From contig JAKUHH010000250.1 of assembly GCA_022701365.1 (NCBI GenBank), positions 186,001 through 250,000 of the forward strand: a stretch of DNA of 64,000 bases. The letters run 5' to 3'. Positions 49,350 through 60,384 of the stretch are shown piece by piece. The notes beneath the pieces were generated by a model that ran no database searches, was not told the DNA's origin, and saw nothing but the letters and a program-made list of their open reading frames with translations. The DNA is from Mycocentrospora acerina. Taxonomy: Eukaryota; Ascomycota; Dothideomycetes; Pleosporales. The translations under genes were made by a program, and so were the position numbers. The first letter of the stretch is position 1. Each line of letters begins with the position of its first letter.

Positions 49350-49799
49350 GCTCGACTTAGGAACAGGCTCTATACCACTCGGACAGCACTTTGCCAGAAC
49401 TATGCAGTAAGTTGAACAGTGAGCCGCCGTGTAGAAAAGCAGATATATCGTAACACTCAAATAGCCTTTGTCAAGGCGATAATTACAACAATAGTATGTG
49501 TACTATGTATTTCACATATCGCGTAATATATCTAGTGTAACATATTGAGACTGTTAAAAAGTAGAGCTACGGGCTGCATCTTGGTACGGTGCTTAGGCAC
49601 TATCGTTACCGATACGCCCGAGCTTAGTGACCAATGCGTGTGGAGACAATTACTCCTCATCAAGTCCTACTTCCAGCAACCGGCAACCGACACGGGGCAC
49701 TTTCCTGGCCTCCTGTAGCCCTCTTCCGTGCTGTTCTGTGTCGCACTTCCTTCTCGTCTCCACTCACTCGATTGTCCGAGCGATTCCGGTCTGTGCTCC
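49350..49799. other. Promoter region of right regulator
   Basis: Intergenic sequence becoming CT-rich toward the start at 49800, as in many fungal 5' leaders. Contains ccggcaaccg near 49680 and attccggtct just upstream of the ATG. Confidence 0.5.
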
Positions 49800-51986
49800 A
49801 TGCCTCGCCAAAAGGTCGATCCTCGGCATCGCCAGCGAGTGGCTCAGGCATGCGATGGTTGCAAGAAGCGCAAGGAAAAGTGTGACGGCGCCGAGCCCTG
49901 CGAGAACTGCAAGTCTCGCCGCCGTCAGGAAGTCTGTCGATACACGAAAAATGGACCTCCTGCATCCAAGGCTGTGGCGGGTCGCCTAATGGGCCATAGT
50001 GAAGTTCGCCTGGCGCTATCCTCGCCGGATGATCCTGCCGCGCATATGCTTGTCGACGACGCTAGTGTGAATGCTGGACTGGTTGCGTCTAGAGATGCAA
50101 GAATGCTCAGAGATGAGCAGGGCAAATTCAGTATGTCACACGAGAGATTGACTAATCAAGCTGATTGTGATGCAGTCTATGTTGGTGAATCCGCCTCCTT
50201 GTCTTTCCTTCAGACGGTGCAAAGCGCCATTGCAAACACCGTAGGAACATGTGCATTGACTTCGGATCCCTTGTCCCATCTAATTATCGAGCAAAAGCCA
50301 CACGTCCGTTTTGAAAATGCCAAAGAGCCGCTGCTCAACCTTGAGACTGCTCTCACCCTTGCCGACCAGTTCTTCCTTGCAGTCAGTGGTGTTCTAGATC
50401 TCTTTGATCCGCCGTGTTTCACGATTCAAATCAAAGCCTGGATCCAGAACCCTTCGCAAACCTCAAAGTCAAAATCGGCACTCATATATCTAGCCCTTGC
50501 CATCGGAGCACAAGGCAGTGCGCAAAACGAGTTAGAGGACCTGCTTGCAGAGCAGTGCTTTGCTTACGGCCGTCTGCTTGCGACCACTCATCTCATGGAT
50601 GACCCAAGCTTGTCGACGATCCAAGGGTTCACACTGATTGCCTATTATATGCTTGCAGCCTGCCGACGCAATGCTGCCTTTACAAACTTGGGTGTAGCTT
50701 GCAGGGCAGCTTACACTCTTGGCATCCATCTTCACGACACAAACGCCGCCTTCGTCCGTGAAGAGGGCATGCTTCGAGAGCGGGCATGGAAATCCCTGCG
50801 TGTTTGTGATCTATTTCTTAGCTCCTCTATGGGAAGACCACCCGCAACATTTGAGACGGTTCATAATCTCCCTCGCACATCTCTAGTCTCGACATCTCAT
50901 ACGGAAACTTCCAGCGTGGCCTCACAATGTTCATCTGCTATGTTCAAAATCTGCGATATTTTTGAACGCATCTTAGTCGAGGTGTATGCGAAGAAAGCTG
51001 TCACATTTGAAACAGCAGGAAGCATCTCCAGTCAGCATCGGCAGTGGACTACGGAGTTGCCTCAAATGCTCAAGATAGATCGGCTAGATACGTCTGATAC
51101 GACGCAGTACTTGGCAATGTCACCCAGTTATGGCTCCAGCATTGTCACTATGGCATACTACTATTCTATAGTACTACTAACACGTCCTTTTCTTGCTTTC
51201 CGAGTCTCGAATAAGGGCTCTCGAAACCTGATCAACTCGACTGTCAAGGCTGATCTTAATACTTACGCCGATGCTTGTGTTGACTCGGCAATCAAAGGAA
51301 TCGATCTCGCACACAACTATATCTTTGAGAAGACCACGTCCAGGCGGCAGCCTGTAGTCACCAACAGCGTCTTTATTTCTGCCCTATGTCTGGGTCTAGC
51401 CTACCTTGACGACTACGATCATCAAAGATGGCCGTTAAGTCGTGCCTTAGAACGTGGTATTGCAGTCGTGACACACCTCGGACATATGGACGCTCATGCC
51501 GCCCGTTCTGCCGAAATTTGCTGCCTACTGAAGGACGCAGTATTCAGATATGTTGATAAAAGAGACAACTCATTACTTCAATTAAACAGTAACTCGGTGC
51601 GCAGCGTCTTTGGTGATGTACAAACCCCTACGGAACGCATCTCCATGGATCGTAATGAAGTGTCTACCACGCAGGTATCACAACACTCAGATTGGAGTAT
51701 ATCACACCAGGAAATGATAATGACCGAACCGATTTCGCCGGATTCCCTCGATCCTAGCACACTCCAATGGGAATCAATAATCCCAACGTCAGGAATATTC
51801 TCTGGGCAGACTGCGGATGGGCACCGCTTCCCATACCCGGACAATCCCAGCTTGGGACTGTTCCTGCAGCATTGCCTTGCCCCCAGTAGTGCTACCGATC
51901 AGCTTGATGGCCAGTCCTTTGAGCAAGATGCACCACCCTTCTGCTCAACGGATGATGTCGCATCAAGGACGTACTTTTGGCAGTGA
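49800..51986 (+). CDS. Zn2Cys6 transcription factor, right cluster regulator
   Basis: Fungal regulator of about 713 aa. The zinc cluster near residues 15-45 (QACDGCKKRKEKCDG..CENC..VCRY, C-x2-C-x6-C-x5-C-x2-C-x8-C) is complete, followed by a fungal-specific transcription factor domain (AIGAQGSAQN, AYYMLAACRRNAAFTNLGVA, WKSLRVCDLFLSSSMGRPP). The frame reads straight through, but 50131-50175 is probably a 45-nt intron (GTATGT..GCAG). Removing it gives GKFIYVGESASLSFLQTV, the standard motif at this point in the family. Start at 49800 places the zinc cluster at the N terminus; an upstream extension to 49728 begins without ATG. Placed directly before the dioxygenase and phenol hydroxylase, it is the best candidate to bind their shared promoter element. 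Confidence 0.9.
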   Translation: MPRQKVDPRHRQRVAQACDGCKKRKEKCDGAEPCENCKSRRRQEVCRYTKNGPPASKAVAGRLMGHSEVRLALSSPDDPAAHMLVDDASVNAGLVASRDARMLRDEQGKFSMSHERLTNQADCDAVYVGESASLSFLQTVQSAIANTVGTCALTSDPLSHLIIEQKPHVRFENAKEPLLNLETALTLADQFFLAVSGVLDLFDPPCFTIQIKAWIQNPSQTSKSKSALIYLALAIGAQGSAQNELEDLLAEQCFAYGRLLATTHLMDDPSLSTIQGFTLIAYYMLAACRRNAAFTNLGVACRAAYTLGIHLHDTNAAFVREEGMLRERAWKSLRVCDLFLSSSMGRPPATFETVHNLPRTSLVSTSHTETSSVASQCSSAMFKICDIFERILVEVYAKKAVTFETAGSISSQHRQWTTELPQMLKIDRLDTSDTTQYLAMSPSYGSSIVTMAYYYSIVLLTRPFLAFRVSNKGSRNLINSTVKADLNTYADACVDSAIKGIDLAHNYIFEKTTSRRQPVVTNSVFISALCLGLAYLDDYDHQRWPLSRALERGIAVVTHLGHMDAHAARSAEICCLLKDAVFRYVDKRDNSLLQLNSNSVRSVFGDVQTPTERISMDRNEVSTTQVSQHSDWSISHQEMIMTEPISPDSLDPSTLQWESIIPTSGIFSGQTADGHRFPYPDNPSLGLFLQHCLAPSSATDQLDGQSFEQDAPPFCSTDDVASRTYFWQ

Positions 51987-52785
51987 TTTCATGGCCACGC
52001 ACCGTGCTAGAATGCTCTTAATAAAACAAAATGCATTTGCTTGGCGATAGGTGAAAAGATATGTCCAGAGTGGAGACATGTACGCTTTTCCTACACAATG
52101 TTCGAGAGCTGCTATGCATAATGCACATCGAACATATTCCGAATTTAAAAGAGAGGTACTAGTATCTACAAAAAGGTTTCTGTCAGCATAGCCACGTCTT
52201 TGTTAAGCATTATACTCAGGTAAGGTTCAATGTGCACGTAAATGAGTTGATTTCAGTGTTGGGTCAATCTGGTTATACAGTACCGGGTATGAGTCCCATA
52301 CTATAGTCATAACTCAAAAATCTGTTGTATGTATTTCTAGTTAGTGTACGCATTTACCCCGTTCTGGTGGAGAAAGAGGGAACGCTCGGGGAACGATGGG
52401 AAATAGTTGATTCTGAATGGGGGCTTTCTGGTAGCACTAGAGCAATAGAAGTCTTAACAAGTACCTTAAAGCTCCGAAAAAATTGAATAAGACCATTAGC
52501 GTACTTCTTTTGTTGGTCGTGCGGACCCGAGTTCGGAAGAGTGACCAATGTTCAGTTCCGGAAGTGGTACCTCTTCCGGAAATATTAAATCCAAGTCGAT
52601 TTCCGGTCCTCCGTTGCCCACTCGGCTTACTAGATTGGCCGATAATACCCAACGCAAAGCATTGTCGATTGTATAAGCTGGAATTCAAGACGTAATATCT
52701 TAGCGTCGATATGTCCTTTACATATTTAATGTATACATACGCAGCGGTTCTAATTACTCCAACAGATCACGACTGATAAACCAAA
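51987..52785. other. Promoter region of intradiol dioxygenase gene
   Basis: AT-rich 799-nt intergenic region with a compact cluster of CCGG-centred elements at 52532-52606 (listed separately), about 180-250 nt upstream of the dioxygenase ATG. Confidence 0.6.
52556..52583. promoter_or_regulatory. Paired TTCCGGAA palindromes upstream of dioxygenase
   Basis: TTCCGGAA occurs at 52556-52563 and 52574-52581, 18 nt apart, with related ttcgga at 52532 and TTCCGG at 52601. The second sits in cctcttccggaaat (52570-52583), identical to the reverse complement of 55052-55065 in the phenol hydroxylase promoter. Inverted CGG/CCG triplets are the usual target type of Zn2Cys6 proteins. Confidence 0.6.
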
Positions 52786-53877
52786 ATGGCCGCTCCTGTT
52801 AGCTTAAAGAATCTTACCATTGACAACATTACCGAAAATGTTTACGCGATCAATTCGCAGTGCAACAACCTGCGACTTAAATACATCCTCGAACAGACCG
52901 TCACACACCTACATGATCTTGCAAGGGAAACCAGGCTTACCACAGAAGAGTGGATGACAGCCCTGCTCTTCCTAACAGAAGTGGGCCAGATCTCATCAGA
53001 TGTTAGACAGGTATGCATGTCTTCAGCTTTCCAAATAACGATACTGATTTGTCCATTGAAAATAGGAATTCATTCTACTTTCAGATATCCTAGGACTTTC
53101 CCTTCTGGTAGATTCAATCGACCATCCTAAACCAAAAGGTAGCACTGAGGGCACAGTTCTCGGTCCGTTCCATACCCATGAAGCCGAGCATACTGGCCAA
53201 GGTGGCCTTATATCCCAGGACCCAGACGGAGAGCCTCTACTCGTCCGATGTACTCTAAAAGACGTTGACGGAAATCCAATATCAGGGGCTCAGATTGATG
53301 TCTGGGAAACAGACTCGAAGGGTTTCTACGATGTGCAACACGCAGACAGAACAGGTCCGGATGGTAGAGCGGTGTTAACAAGCGATGAAAGAGGAGATTT
53401 CTGGTTCAAAGCCATTGTACCAGTACCGTATCCTATACCGCACGATGGACCAGTAGGAAAGCTACTTAAGGTGTTGAACCGTCATCCCTATCGTCCAAGC
53501 CACATGCACTTTATGTTCAAGAAGGCTGGATATGATCCTCTGATCACGTAAGTTCATCCAAAGGCACTTCACTAGCATCATCTCAGCTAATGTACATCCA
53601 CAGCGCTCTATATCTCAGAAATGATCCCTATGAATACACAGATGCTGTTTTTGGCGTAAAAGACTCTCTTGTAGTCTCACTTCAGAAAGTTGAAGACGAC
53701 ATCCAGGCAAAAGAGTACAATGTAAAGCTTGGATGTTCATTACTCACATACGACTTTGTTCTCGTCACGGATGAAGCTGCAGCAAAATTACGCAGGCAAA
53801 AGGCTGAGGATGCGATGAACAGCTTGGGTCGCAAATTCAAGTTCATTGATGACCTACCAGTCCTCGACGTGGACTAA
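52786..53877 (+). CDS. Intradiol ring-cleavage dioxygenase (catechol/hydroxyquinol type)
   Basis: Predicted 326-aa Fe(III) enzyme that cleaves a catechol or hydroxyquinol ring between its hydroxyls. Exons: 52786-53010, 53066-53547, 53604-53877 (introns 55 and 56 nt). N-terminal dimerisation helices (ARETRLTTEEWMTALLFLTE) precede the catalytic beta-sandwich. The expected iron ligands are visible: Tyr in KGFYDVQ, Tyr in VPYPIPHDGPVG, and two His in RPSHMHFMF. Family length and motif order (GTVLGPFH, DVWETDSKGFYD, LRNDPYEYTDAVFGVKDSL in pieces) fit hydroxyquinol or catechol 1,2-dioxygenases; the substrate cannot be fixed by eye. No signal peptide, so intracellular. Probably acts on the product of the adjacent phenol hydroxylase. 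Confidence 0.93.
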
Positions 53878-55234
53878 CGGTATTGGAAATATGTAATTAG
53901 ATTTTCTAGATTATACGATAATAAAATTTTATCATCTGTAGGCCAAAACAGGTGGTTTATCACGAGTATAAGCATATGAGTCTCTTGTATCGATGTTTTC
54001 AATTGCTCAGCATCTATTTTTACATATTGTTCATCCTTCAATTACTACCCTGTATTTCCAACACAAAATATGCAAATGAGATTCATTTTTACGAACGGTC
54101 CATTATTTTACCAACATTGGATCAGCATCCGGCTCGGTTCAGGCAAGTTGGAAGCATCTTTTCGATGCTGAATGTATGCCTACGCGAGCTCTAATTCTTC
54201 TGGATTTCAACTAGCTTTTCGGCAAACAGGAGGAGGATCAGTCATTCGTTAGAAATTTTAGTTTTAAAACATCTTGGAGTGGTTCATTATTACACAAAAT
54301 AATATGACAGAGCATGACTATGTACAAAGTAACTATCTTCACACAGAAAGTGTGCATGGAATTGTATCACGAAGCGAAAAGAGATTGTTAATTAAAATGT
54401 ACATCTTAACATGTTTGTACCGTCTGTTGAGCGAAATTTCTCTGACAGTTTAACATGCAGTAGTTGTTGTAATTACCCTTTTTCTTCTCATGGTGGCAAC
54501 TTGGAAGAAAATCGAGACGTCGTTGCTGTACATGGAGTACAGGTCGTCCATGAGCAGATGGGCAATTCCATATTGCTTCATTGCATGGTACCACCGAGAA
54601 GCTAAAGTTGCCTGTGCAAGAGAGCAGCAATGCAATCAAATGGAGTTTCAGTAGCAGCCGAATCCGTTACGCACTGCTTCAGCTCTAACATAATGAATTG
54701 CTTTGGCTAACGCTCATTTACATTACTACAGTCTCAGCGATTCATTTCTTTCTTTCAATTTAGGTTCTAAGTAGAAGAATTAAGAAGGCTCTAATCTTGT
54801 TTGTGAGTTGGACAAGAAGCTTTTCGACATCATCTTTGTTCGGCCCTTCGCCCTCGTGCGATCATCCACGTAACTCCGCTAACCGGAAAGTGGAGAACGT
54901 ACGTAGTTACCCGGGCCGGTACTAGTGCCCCCTAACCGGTGAAACAGTTGAGATCGGGGCCTCGCAGCCAGTACTTATGCGCGAGCCACCTGATTTCGTC
55001 CGAAGTCATCCCCACAATATGTTAGTGAAGTTCTGGGCGGAAGTTAGCGCCATTTCCGGAAGAGGATACAAGTACAGGTAGAGATTTACTGTGTATTAAT
55101 CTTCGCAACTTAAAGTCATGATGCGCAATCTTAAAAATCAGAACTGTATAACATCTCGTAATTACGTTCATTAATACTCGAGGAAGAGGCGGTGACGCAG
55201 TCCCAAAACGATTTGATCCAAACAAGGCCGCAGT
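53878..55234. other. Promoter region of phenol hydroxylase gene
   Basis: 1.36 kb with no supported gene. From about 54840 it becomes GC-richer with repeated ccgg words (54888, 54913, 54936) and a TTCCGGAA element at 55054-55061. Confidence 0.55.
55052..55065. promoter_or_regulatory. TTCCGGAA element upstream of phenol hydroxylase
   Basis: atttccggaagagg, 170-183 nt upstream of the ATG. Its reverse complement is identical over 14 nt to 52570-52583 before the dioxygenase. Confidence 0.6.
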
Positions 55235-57395
55235 ATGCCCGTTTTCCAAGAGACCTCGAACACTGAAAGGGATCTCAGAATCCTGCCGTCGCGTGCTCTT
55301 CCGCTTCCCAGACTTTCGCCAAAGCCAAACAACTCACCGAGTAAAGAAGAAACACGTGAAGTGGTGGTCATAGGTGTAGGTAACACGGTCATACTTTCAA
55401 GGCATCGTCGCTTACAATCCTATTCCAGGCTGGACCGAGTGGCCTTTTTCTCACTTTGTTACTAGCCAGATATGGCATTACAGACTCTTCGTTACTATGC
55501 TTAGACTCCAAACCTGGAACGCTGAAGGCCGGCCAAGCAGATGGATTACAGCCTCGAACCCTTGAAGTCCTTCAAAGTCTTGGGATAGCTGCAGAAATTC
55601 TAAGCGAGGGCTGCCATATGGAGGAAGTTGCGTTTTGGAATCCGATACCCCAGAATTCGCAGGAGAACCACAGCGATGTCAAAAAAGGTATAGAACGTAC
55701 TGACTTTGCTCCTGATGTCAATGTGCCTGCTCGCTTTCCATTTGAGGTTACAATCCACCAGGGTCGCATTGAGAGGATTCTTCAAGAGAATCTCCAGCTA
55801 TATGCGCCAAAAGACACGATTCGAAGATCACACCGCTTCCTAGAGTATGTCATTGATGACACTCACCCCGATTTTCCTATTCTAGTCAAGTACGAGTACG
55901 ATGACATGGATGGCATAACGAGGGAGGATCTCGTTCGAACAAAGTATCTCGTAGGAGCGGATGGCGCGCGTTCACGTGTGCGGCAGTGTATGGAACTTGA
56001 TCTCCAAGGAGAAACGACTGACCATATTTGGGGAGTCTGTGACTTTGTCGCAAGCACCAACTTTCCTGATATCCGAAAACGATCTGCGGTACATTCGGAC
56101 GCTGGTTCTGTAATGGTGATCCCTAGGGAGCAGATTGCAACGGGCGAATACCTCACTCGACTGTACGTGCAGATCCCTGGTGAGATTGATGCAGAGTCAG
56201 AGTCAGGTATAGATAAGAAGACGGCAGACAAGACGAGACGGGATGCTGTTACTTTGGACTATATATTTGAGCAAGCACGTGCAGTCTTCGCGCCGTACGA
56301 GATCAGGATCAAGGACGGTACCGCGCCAGATTGGTGGGCTGCATATCAAATCGGGCAGCGCATGACGCCCAAATTCTCAGCTAGGACGCCTGATGGTGTT
56401 GATAGGATTTTCATCGTTGGCGACGGTAAATTCGACGTGTGCACTTTCCCATGTCTTGACACTAACTTGAAGCAGCGTGCCACACACACAGCCCAAAAGC
56501 TGGACAAGGAATGAATGTGTCTATGATGGATTCGTATAATTTGGCTTGGAAGCTTGCTCATAGCATATATGGGTTGACACCTACTATCCAATCTGGAGAA
56601 GCAGATCCTGTCCTTGAAACCTTTGAGCAGGAGCGAGTCGATACTGCCCGCCAACTCATCGAGTTCGATACCAAATTCTCACATATGTTCTCTGGGCAGA
56701 TCGGATCCGACGATCCTGAAATTGCAGGCCTTACCCATGAAGAATTCCTCCGTGTCTTCAGAGAGGGAAGTGGGTTTACAAGTGGTTGCGGTCTTCGCTA
56801 CCAACCAAGTAGGCTGGTCAGGGTACCCGTCGAACATCATCTTAATGTGCTTCCCAAAGGAGATCCATTAAGAGGCACTTTGACACCTGGCACACGACTG
56901 CTGAATGTTGAGTTGAAGCGTTACGCGGATGCCACAACTCGTCAATTACAAGACGGTATGTCTCAGCGTGCATGATTCCCTTGAAACCACGTCAAGCTGA
57001 CTCGAATGAAAGAATTACCGTCAGTAGGTCGCTACCGTATCCTCGTACTCACTAGCAACGATCTCCTTCACAAATTAGGTGCTTCCCAATCTGCACTACT
57101 CTCATGTATCAAGATCATCGAGAAATTTTCTCCAGGCATAATTGACCTTGCGATAATACACCCACTGATGAAGCGTTTCGAGTGGACTGATTTGCCTTCA
57201 AGTGTGAAGGATTTCGCAGAGATGCGGCTGTACGGGTTGGCAAAGAAGGAGGATGCTTATGAGGTTTATGGCATTTCCAAGGACGAGGGACTTATTGCTG
57301 TAATCAGGCCTGACGGATACATCGGCGTGCTTACCCCTCTATCTGCTCCCGAAGTGGTGAACGACTATTTCTGTGGCTGTTTGGTAGAGGTCTGA
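55235..57395 (+). CDS. FAD-dependent aromatic hydroxylase (phenol 2-monooxygenase type)
   Basis: Predicted 666-aa enzyme adding a hydroxyl ortho to a phenolic OH using NADPH and O2. Exons: 55235-55375, 55429-56425, 56476-56955, 57013-57395 (introns 53, 50, 57 nt). The first intron splits the FAD motif: VVVIG / AGPSGLFLTLLLARYG. Further motifs: KAGQADGLQPRT, LVGADGARSRVR, and GDACHTHSPKAGQGMN across the second intron, all complete. The last exon encodes the thioredoxin-like C-terminal domain of phenol hydroxylases (GRYRILVL, YEVYGISKDEGLIAVIRPDGYIG in pieces). Typical length for the family. Shares a promoter element with the dioxygenase, consistent with consecutive steps (phenol to catechol or hydroxyquinol, then ring opening). 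Confidence 0.92.
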
Positions 57396-57995
57396 ATAAA
57401 ACTCGCCATCTCGTCCTCTTAAAATAGCATACTACTCGGCTTGGCCATCCCGTCAATTTGATACAATCAGATATCAGTCAACATTACCGATTTACCATCG
57501 AGTATCACGTTCCTTGAATTGCTAGGCCTGTTGTATACAGCGGAACATAGGAAACCGCATGTAAAGACGTTAGTCTGGAATAATCTGTAAATTATCGAGT
57601 AGGAAGTTCAACAGACTAGTCAGCTTCGCAGTTGCTAAAACCATGGTCGCCTGCACCCATGTCTGCTGACATTTTCAGCACGCCAGGGGCAATCAATTCA
57701 TTAGATGACTCAGTATATGGACCCGACGAGGCATATTTGAAGTATGCGTATAGGCACATGGAAAAATATCTTTTGTATCATAGGAACTGGAGGGACAGTC
57801 TAGTCAATACTAGACAATTATCAGTGAATCGAATGCCGGTTTTAAATGATGGTTGTAGTCTCAGCCGGTGTGAATATTTATATATAACACCATGTGTGAA
57901 AAAGAAAAGTCTACTGAGTGACATAAGTTATCATTGCTCGTATCAGAGTTCGTTACAATGGGTCGCGAACATTCGTACATGTGCTACATATGAGA
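57396..57995. other. Convergent intergenic region
   Basis: Between the 3' ends of the phenol hydroxylase and the hydrolase genes. AT-rich 3' flanks; no gene supported. Confidence 0.6.
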
Positions 57996-59015
57996 TTAGA
58001 GTTTTGCTTCCAACCACTTCTCTACGGCCCTATTAACCTCATCGTACTTCTCTAATTGCACCCAATGCATCGCCTCAATCGTCTCATAAGTCAAATCCTT
58101 GACAGCGTTCTTCTGACTTTCCTTCATCTTCGGCGAGATACTCGGTGAGCAAATCGCATCATGTTTCGCATCGATGAAGAGCACGGGGAATTCTAACACC
58201 CCACTATTCACCTCACTCTTTGCGTACTCCTCGTTGACGTCGTGATTCAGGTAATATGCTGTCGGCGGGAAGAACCCATGCTTCTCATGTGATCTGATCA
58301 GGTTGGCCAACAACGAGGGATCGAGCGATGTGTAAGCGAGAGGAATATCAGGCACCAACTCCGGGTGACCTTTGAACCAGCCGCCCTCGCGCAGCAGACG
58401 GCTCGTCATCGCTGGCTCTCCGTACTTGCTAGGATCGTGCTTCGCATAGAATACCTTGGTAATGGCCTCAATATTGCCTTCGAAACTCTTCGCCGATTGC
58501 TCCGGATACAGCTCGTAGTACCGCATGTACTCAAACTGGCCCCACTCATATTCATCCTCGGGATAAAGGTCGCGGTTCACTAGCGATTTGATATACGTGA
58601 GACCAAGCTCAAGTGTTCGGTACGGAACGGACATCACGACCAAGCCAAGGAAGAGCTCAGGATGGTGCGCGGCAAGAGCGCTAACGACGCCGCAGCCCCA
58701 GTCATGCCCAATCCAGACTGCTTTCTTGATATTGAGTTGTGCTGCAAAATCGACAAGCTCGGCTACGAGGACTTCGAGCGAGTAGCCGCGTTTGTTGCTT
58801 GGTGCGGAGGAGTCGCCGTAGCCGCGCATGTCAGGTGCGATGATGCGGTATTTTGATTGAGATGAGAAATGGGAGAGCTGGTGTTTCCATACTTCAGCAA
58901 TATCAGGCCAGCCGTGGATGAAAATAAGGGGTGTGCTGTTCTCAGAGCCATGTTCATAGTAGTGTGTCTTCTCGCCGTTCTTAAGGGTGATGTCATGGGC
59001 GGTGAAGTTCTCCAT
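57996..59015 (-). CDS. Epoxide-hydrolase-type alpha/beta hydrolase
   Basis: Intronless, 339 aa. The alpha/beta-hydrolase core is complete: oxyanion motif HGWP (about residue 34), nucleophile Asp in GHDWG (about 105), acid Asp in FIDAKHD and His in AMHWVQLEKYDEVN near the end; a cap-domain Tyr is available in PTAYYLN. An Asp nucleophile with HGWP points to a soluble epoxide hydrolase or dehalogenase-like enzyme rather than a serine esterase. In the cluster it could open an arene-derived epoxide; hydrolysis of the ester made by the Baeyer-Villiger enzyme would normally need a Ser nucleophile, so that role is less likely. Codon use is GC-richer than in its neighbours. Confidence 0.92.
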   Translation of the reverse strand: MENFTAHDITLKNGEKTHYYEHGSENSTPLIFIHGWPDIAEVWKHQLSHFSSQSKYRIIAPDMRGYGDSSAPSNKRGYSLEVLVAELVDFAAQLNIKKAVWIGHDWGCGVVSALAAHHPELFLGLVVMSVPYRTLELGLTYIKSLVNRDLYPEDEYEWGQFEYMRYYELYPEQSAKSFEGNIEAITKVFYAKHDPSKYGEPAMTSRLLREGGWFKGHPELVPDIPLAYTSLDPSLLANLIRSHEKHGFFPPTAYYLNHDVNEEYAKSEVNSGVLEFPVLFIDAKHDAICSPSISPKMKESQKNAVKDLTYETIEAMHWVQLEKYDEVNRAVEKWLEAKL

Positions 59016-60384
59016 AATGCTTTTGCTGTCAATGTGATTTTGAGTTCAAAGATATGTTCACAGGTTGAAATATCGTGGAGCCATCAGATATATGGCGTGA
59101 TGGTTGATTACTTCAAACTCACAAGTTGTTGTGTACCTCGGTTAAGTAATCGATGTACCAAGCTGGAAAGGACCGAATTGAAGATCTTGGCTCTGCGATT
59201 GGCAGTGACAAAGGTATATCGCAGGATTTAGAACGCTGCTGTCAATGTGAGTTGGCCGGGACTGCGATTGCATGTATTCAACCGGCACCACTCAACATGA
59301 AGCATTCGAAATTGGAGATGACGTGTTAATTGAATGAATGGGCCATCCCAAAACACGACCAAACCCCATGACGGGCAAAATGCACAATGCTGCATTCTCG
59401 AAGCCTTCCAACACTAGCTACAACATTCAGAGATCCTGAATTCTCAATAGAGATCGACAGATTGAGGATGTCTTTTATCTTGCCTATCTTTTCTCCGAGA
59501 CCTACGAGAATATCGAGCCAGGTGTTGTGGACACAGCTGCAACAAGCACTTTCAAAAATTCCAACAAAGATTGACTAACGGACTCGCGAGTGTACTGCAA
59601 GACTTGATTTAAAAGCGAGTAGAAAGACATGACTCGGTAATATGTGCATTCTATGCAGATATCCGCTAATTGAAATGGAGGCGGGCTAGCACGATCTATT
59701 CCGATCTACTACAAGTAGAGCAGATCGTCAAGGGCAGACTGTTCGTTATATTTAAAGCCGTTCAACACAACCCTCATGCAAAGACGTCATGAACAGGCAA
59801 AGATGTAACTTTAAGCCTTTTATTATAGTAGTACGTTTATCATGAGCTTAACCATACTCAATCATCGATACTATTGTCCTCTACCACAAGCTCTGACGTG
59901 GCAATGAAAAGAACTTTTGAGCAAATTTAACTAATTATGTAATGACCCATATACACCCCACACAGCCATAGGATGTTGATACATGGTTCTTCCACCCATC
60001 CACTGTTTGAGGCGGTCCCGAAAATAATGAAATCATGTCGTGATAACGGTCGGGAGAGTGGGGTCTGCCACAATAGTGCCAGTGAATTGTGCTCAGTAGC
60101 GAAAGATCACTTTAGCATTAGGATATATGTTGTATTATTTCATTGATGCCTCTACTATTGAACGGATAGTTTGGGTTGTTGAGAAAAGTGCCACCCAAGT
60201 AAAATATACCAACAGTTCAGATGGTGATTGTCTTGACAATCATACCCTCTTAATAATTTAGCGGTCGCGGCTCTTTGCTTCCTATCTTATAAAAGTTTTC
60301 AATACTTTCGCTTGTAAACTACAACCTGAATAACAAGATTCATCTCCACCTCAAGATTCTGATAGAATCATCTGGTCTTCGAAC
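59016..60384. other. Intergenic region, cluster right border
   Basis: Promoter of the hydrolase plus about 1 kb without a gene. At about 59958-59995, cagccataggatgttga and nearby words resemble a strongly mutated 5' part of 5S rRNA (weak). Confidence 0.5.
60288..60295 (+). promoter_or_regulatory. TATA box of hypothetical gene at 60385
   Basis: TATAAAAG 97 nt upstream of the ATG, followed by a CT/CAA-rich leader. Confidence 0.6.

Noticed and set aside
57632..58036. Plus-strand frame overlapping the hydrolase 3' end
   Set aside because: No features, runs into the antisense of a certain gene.
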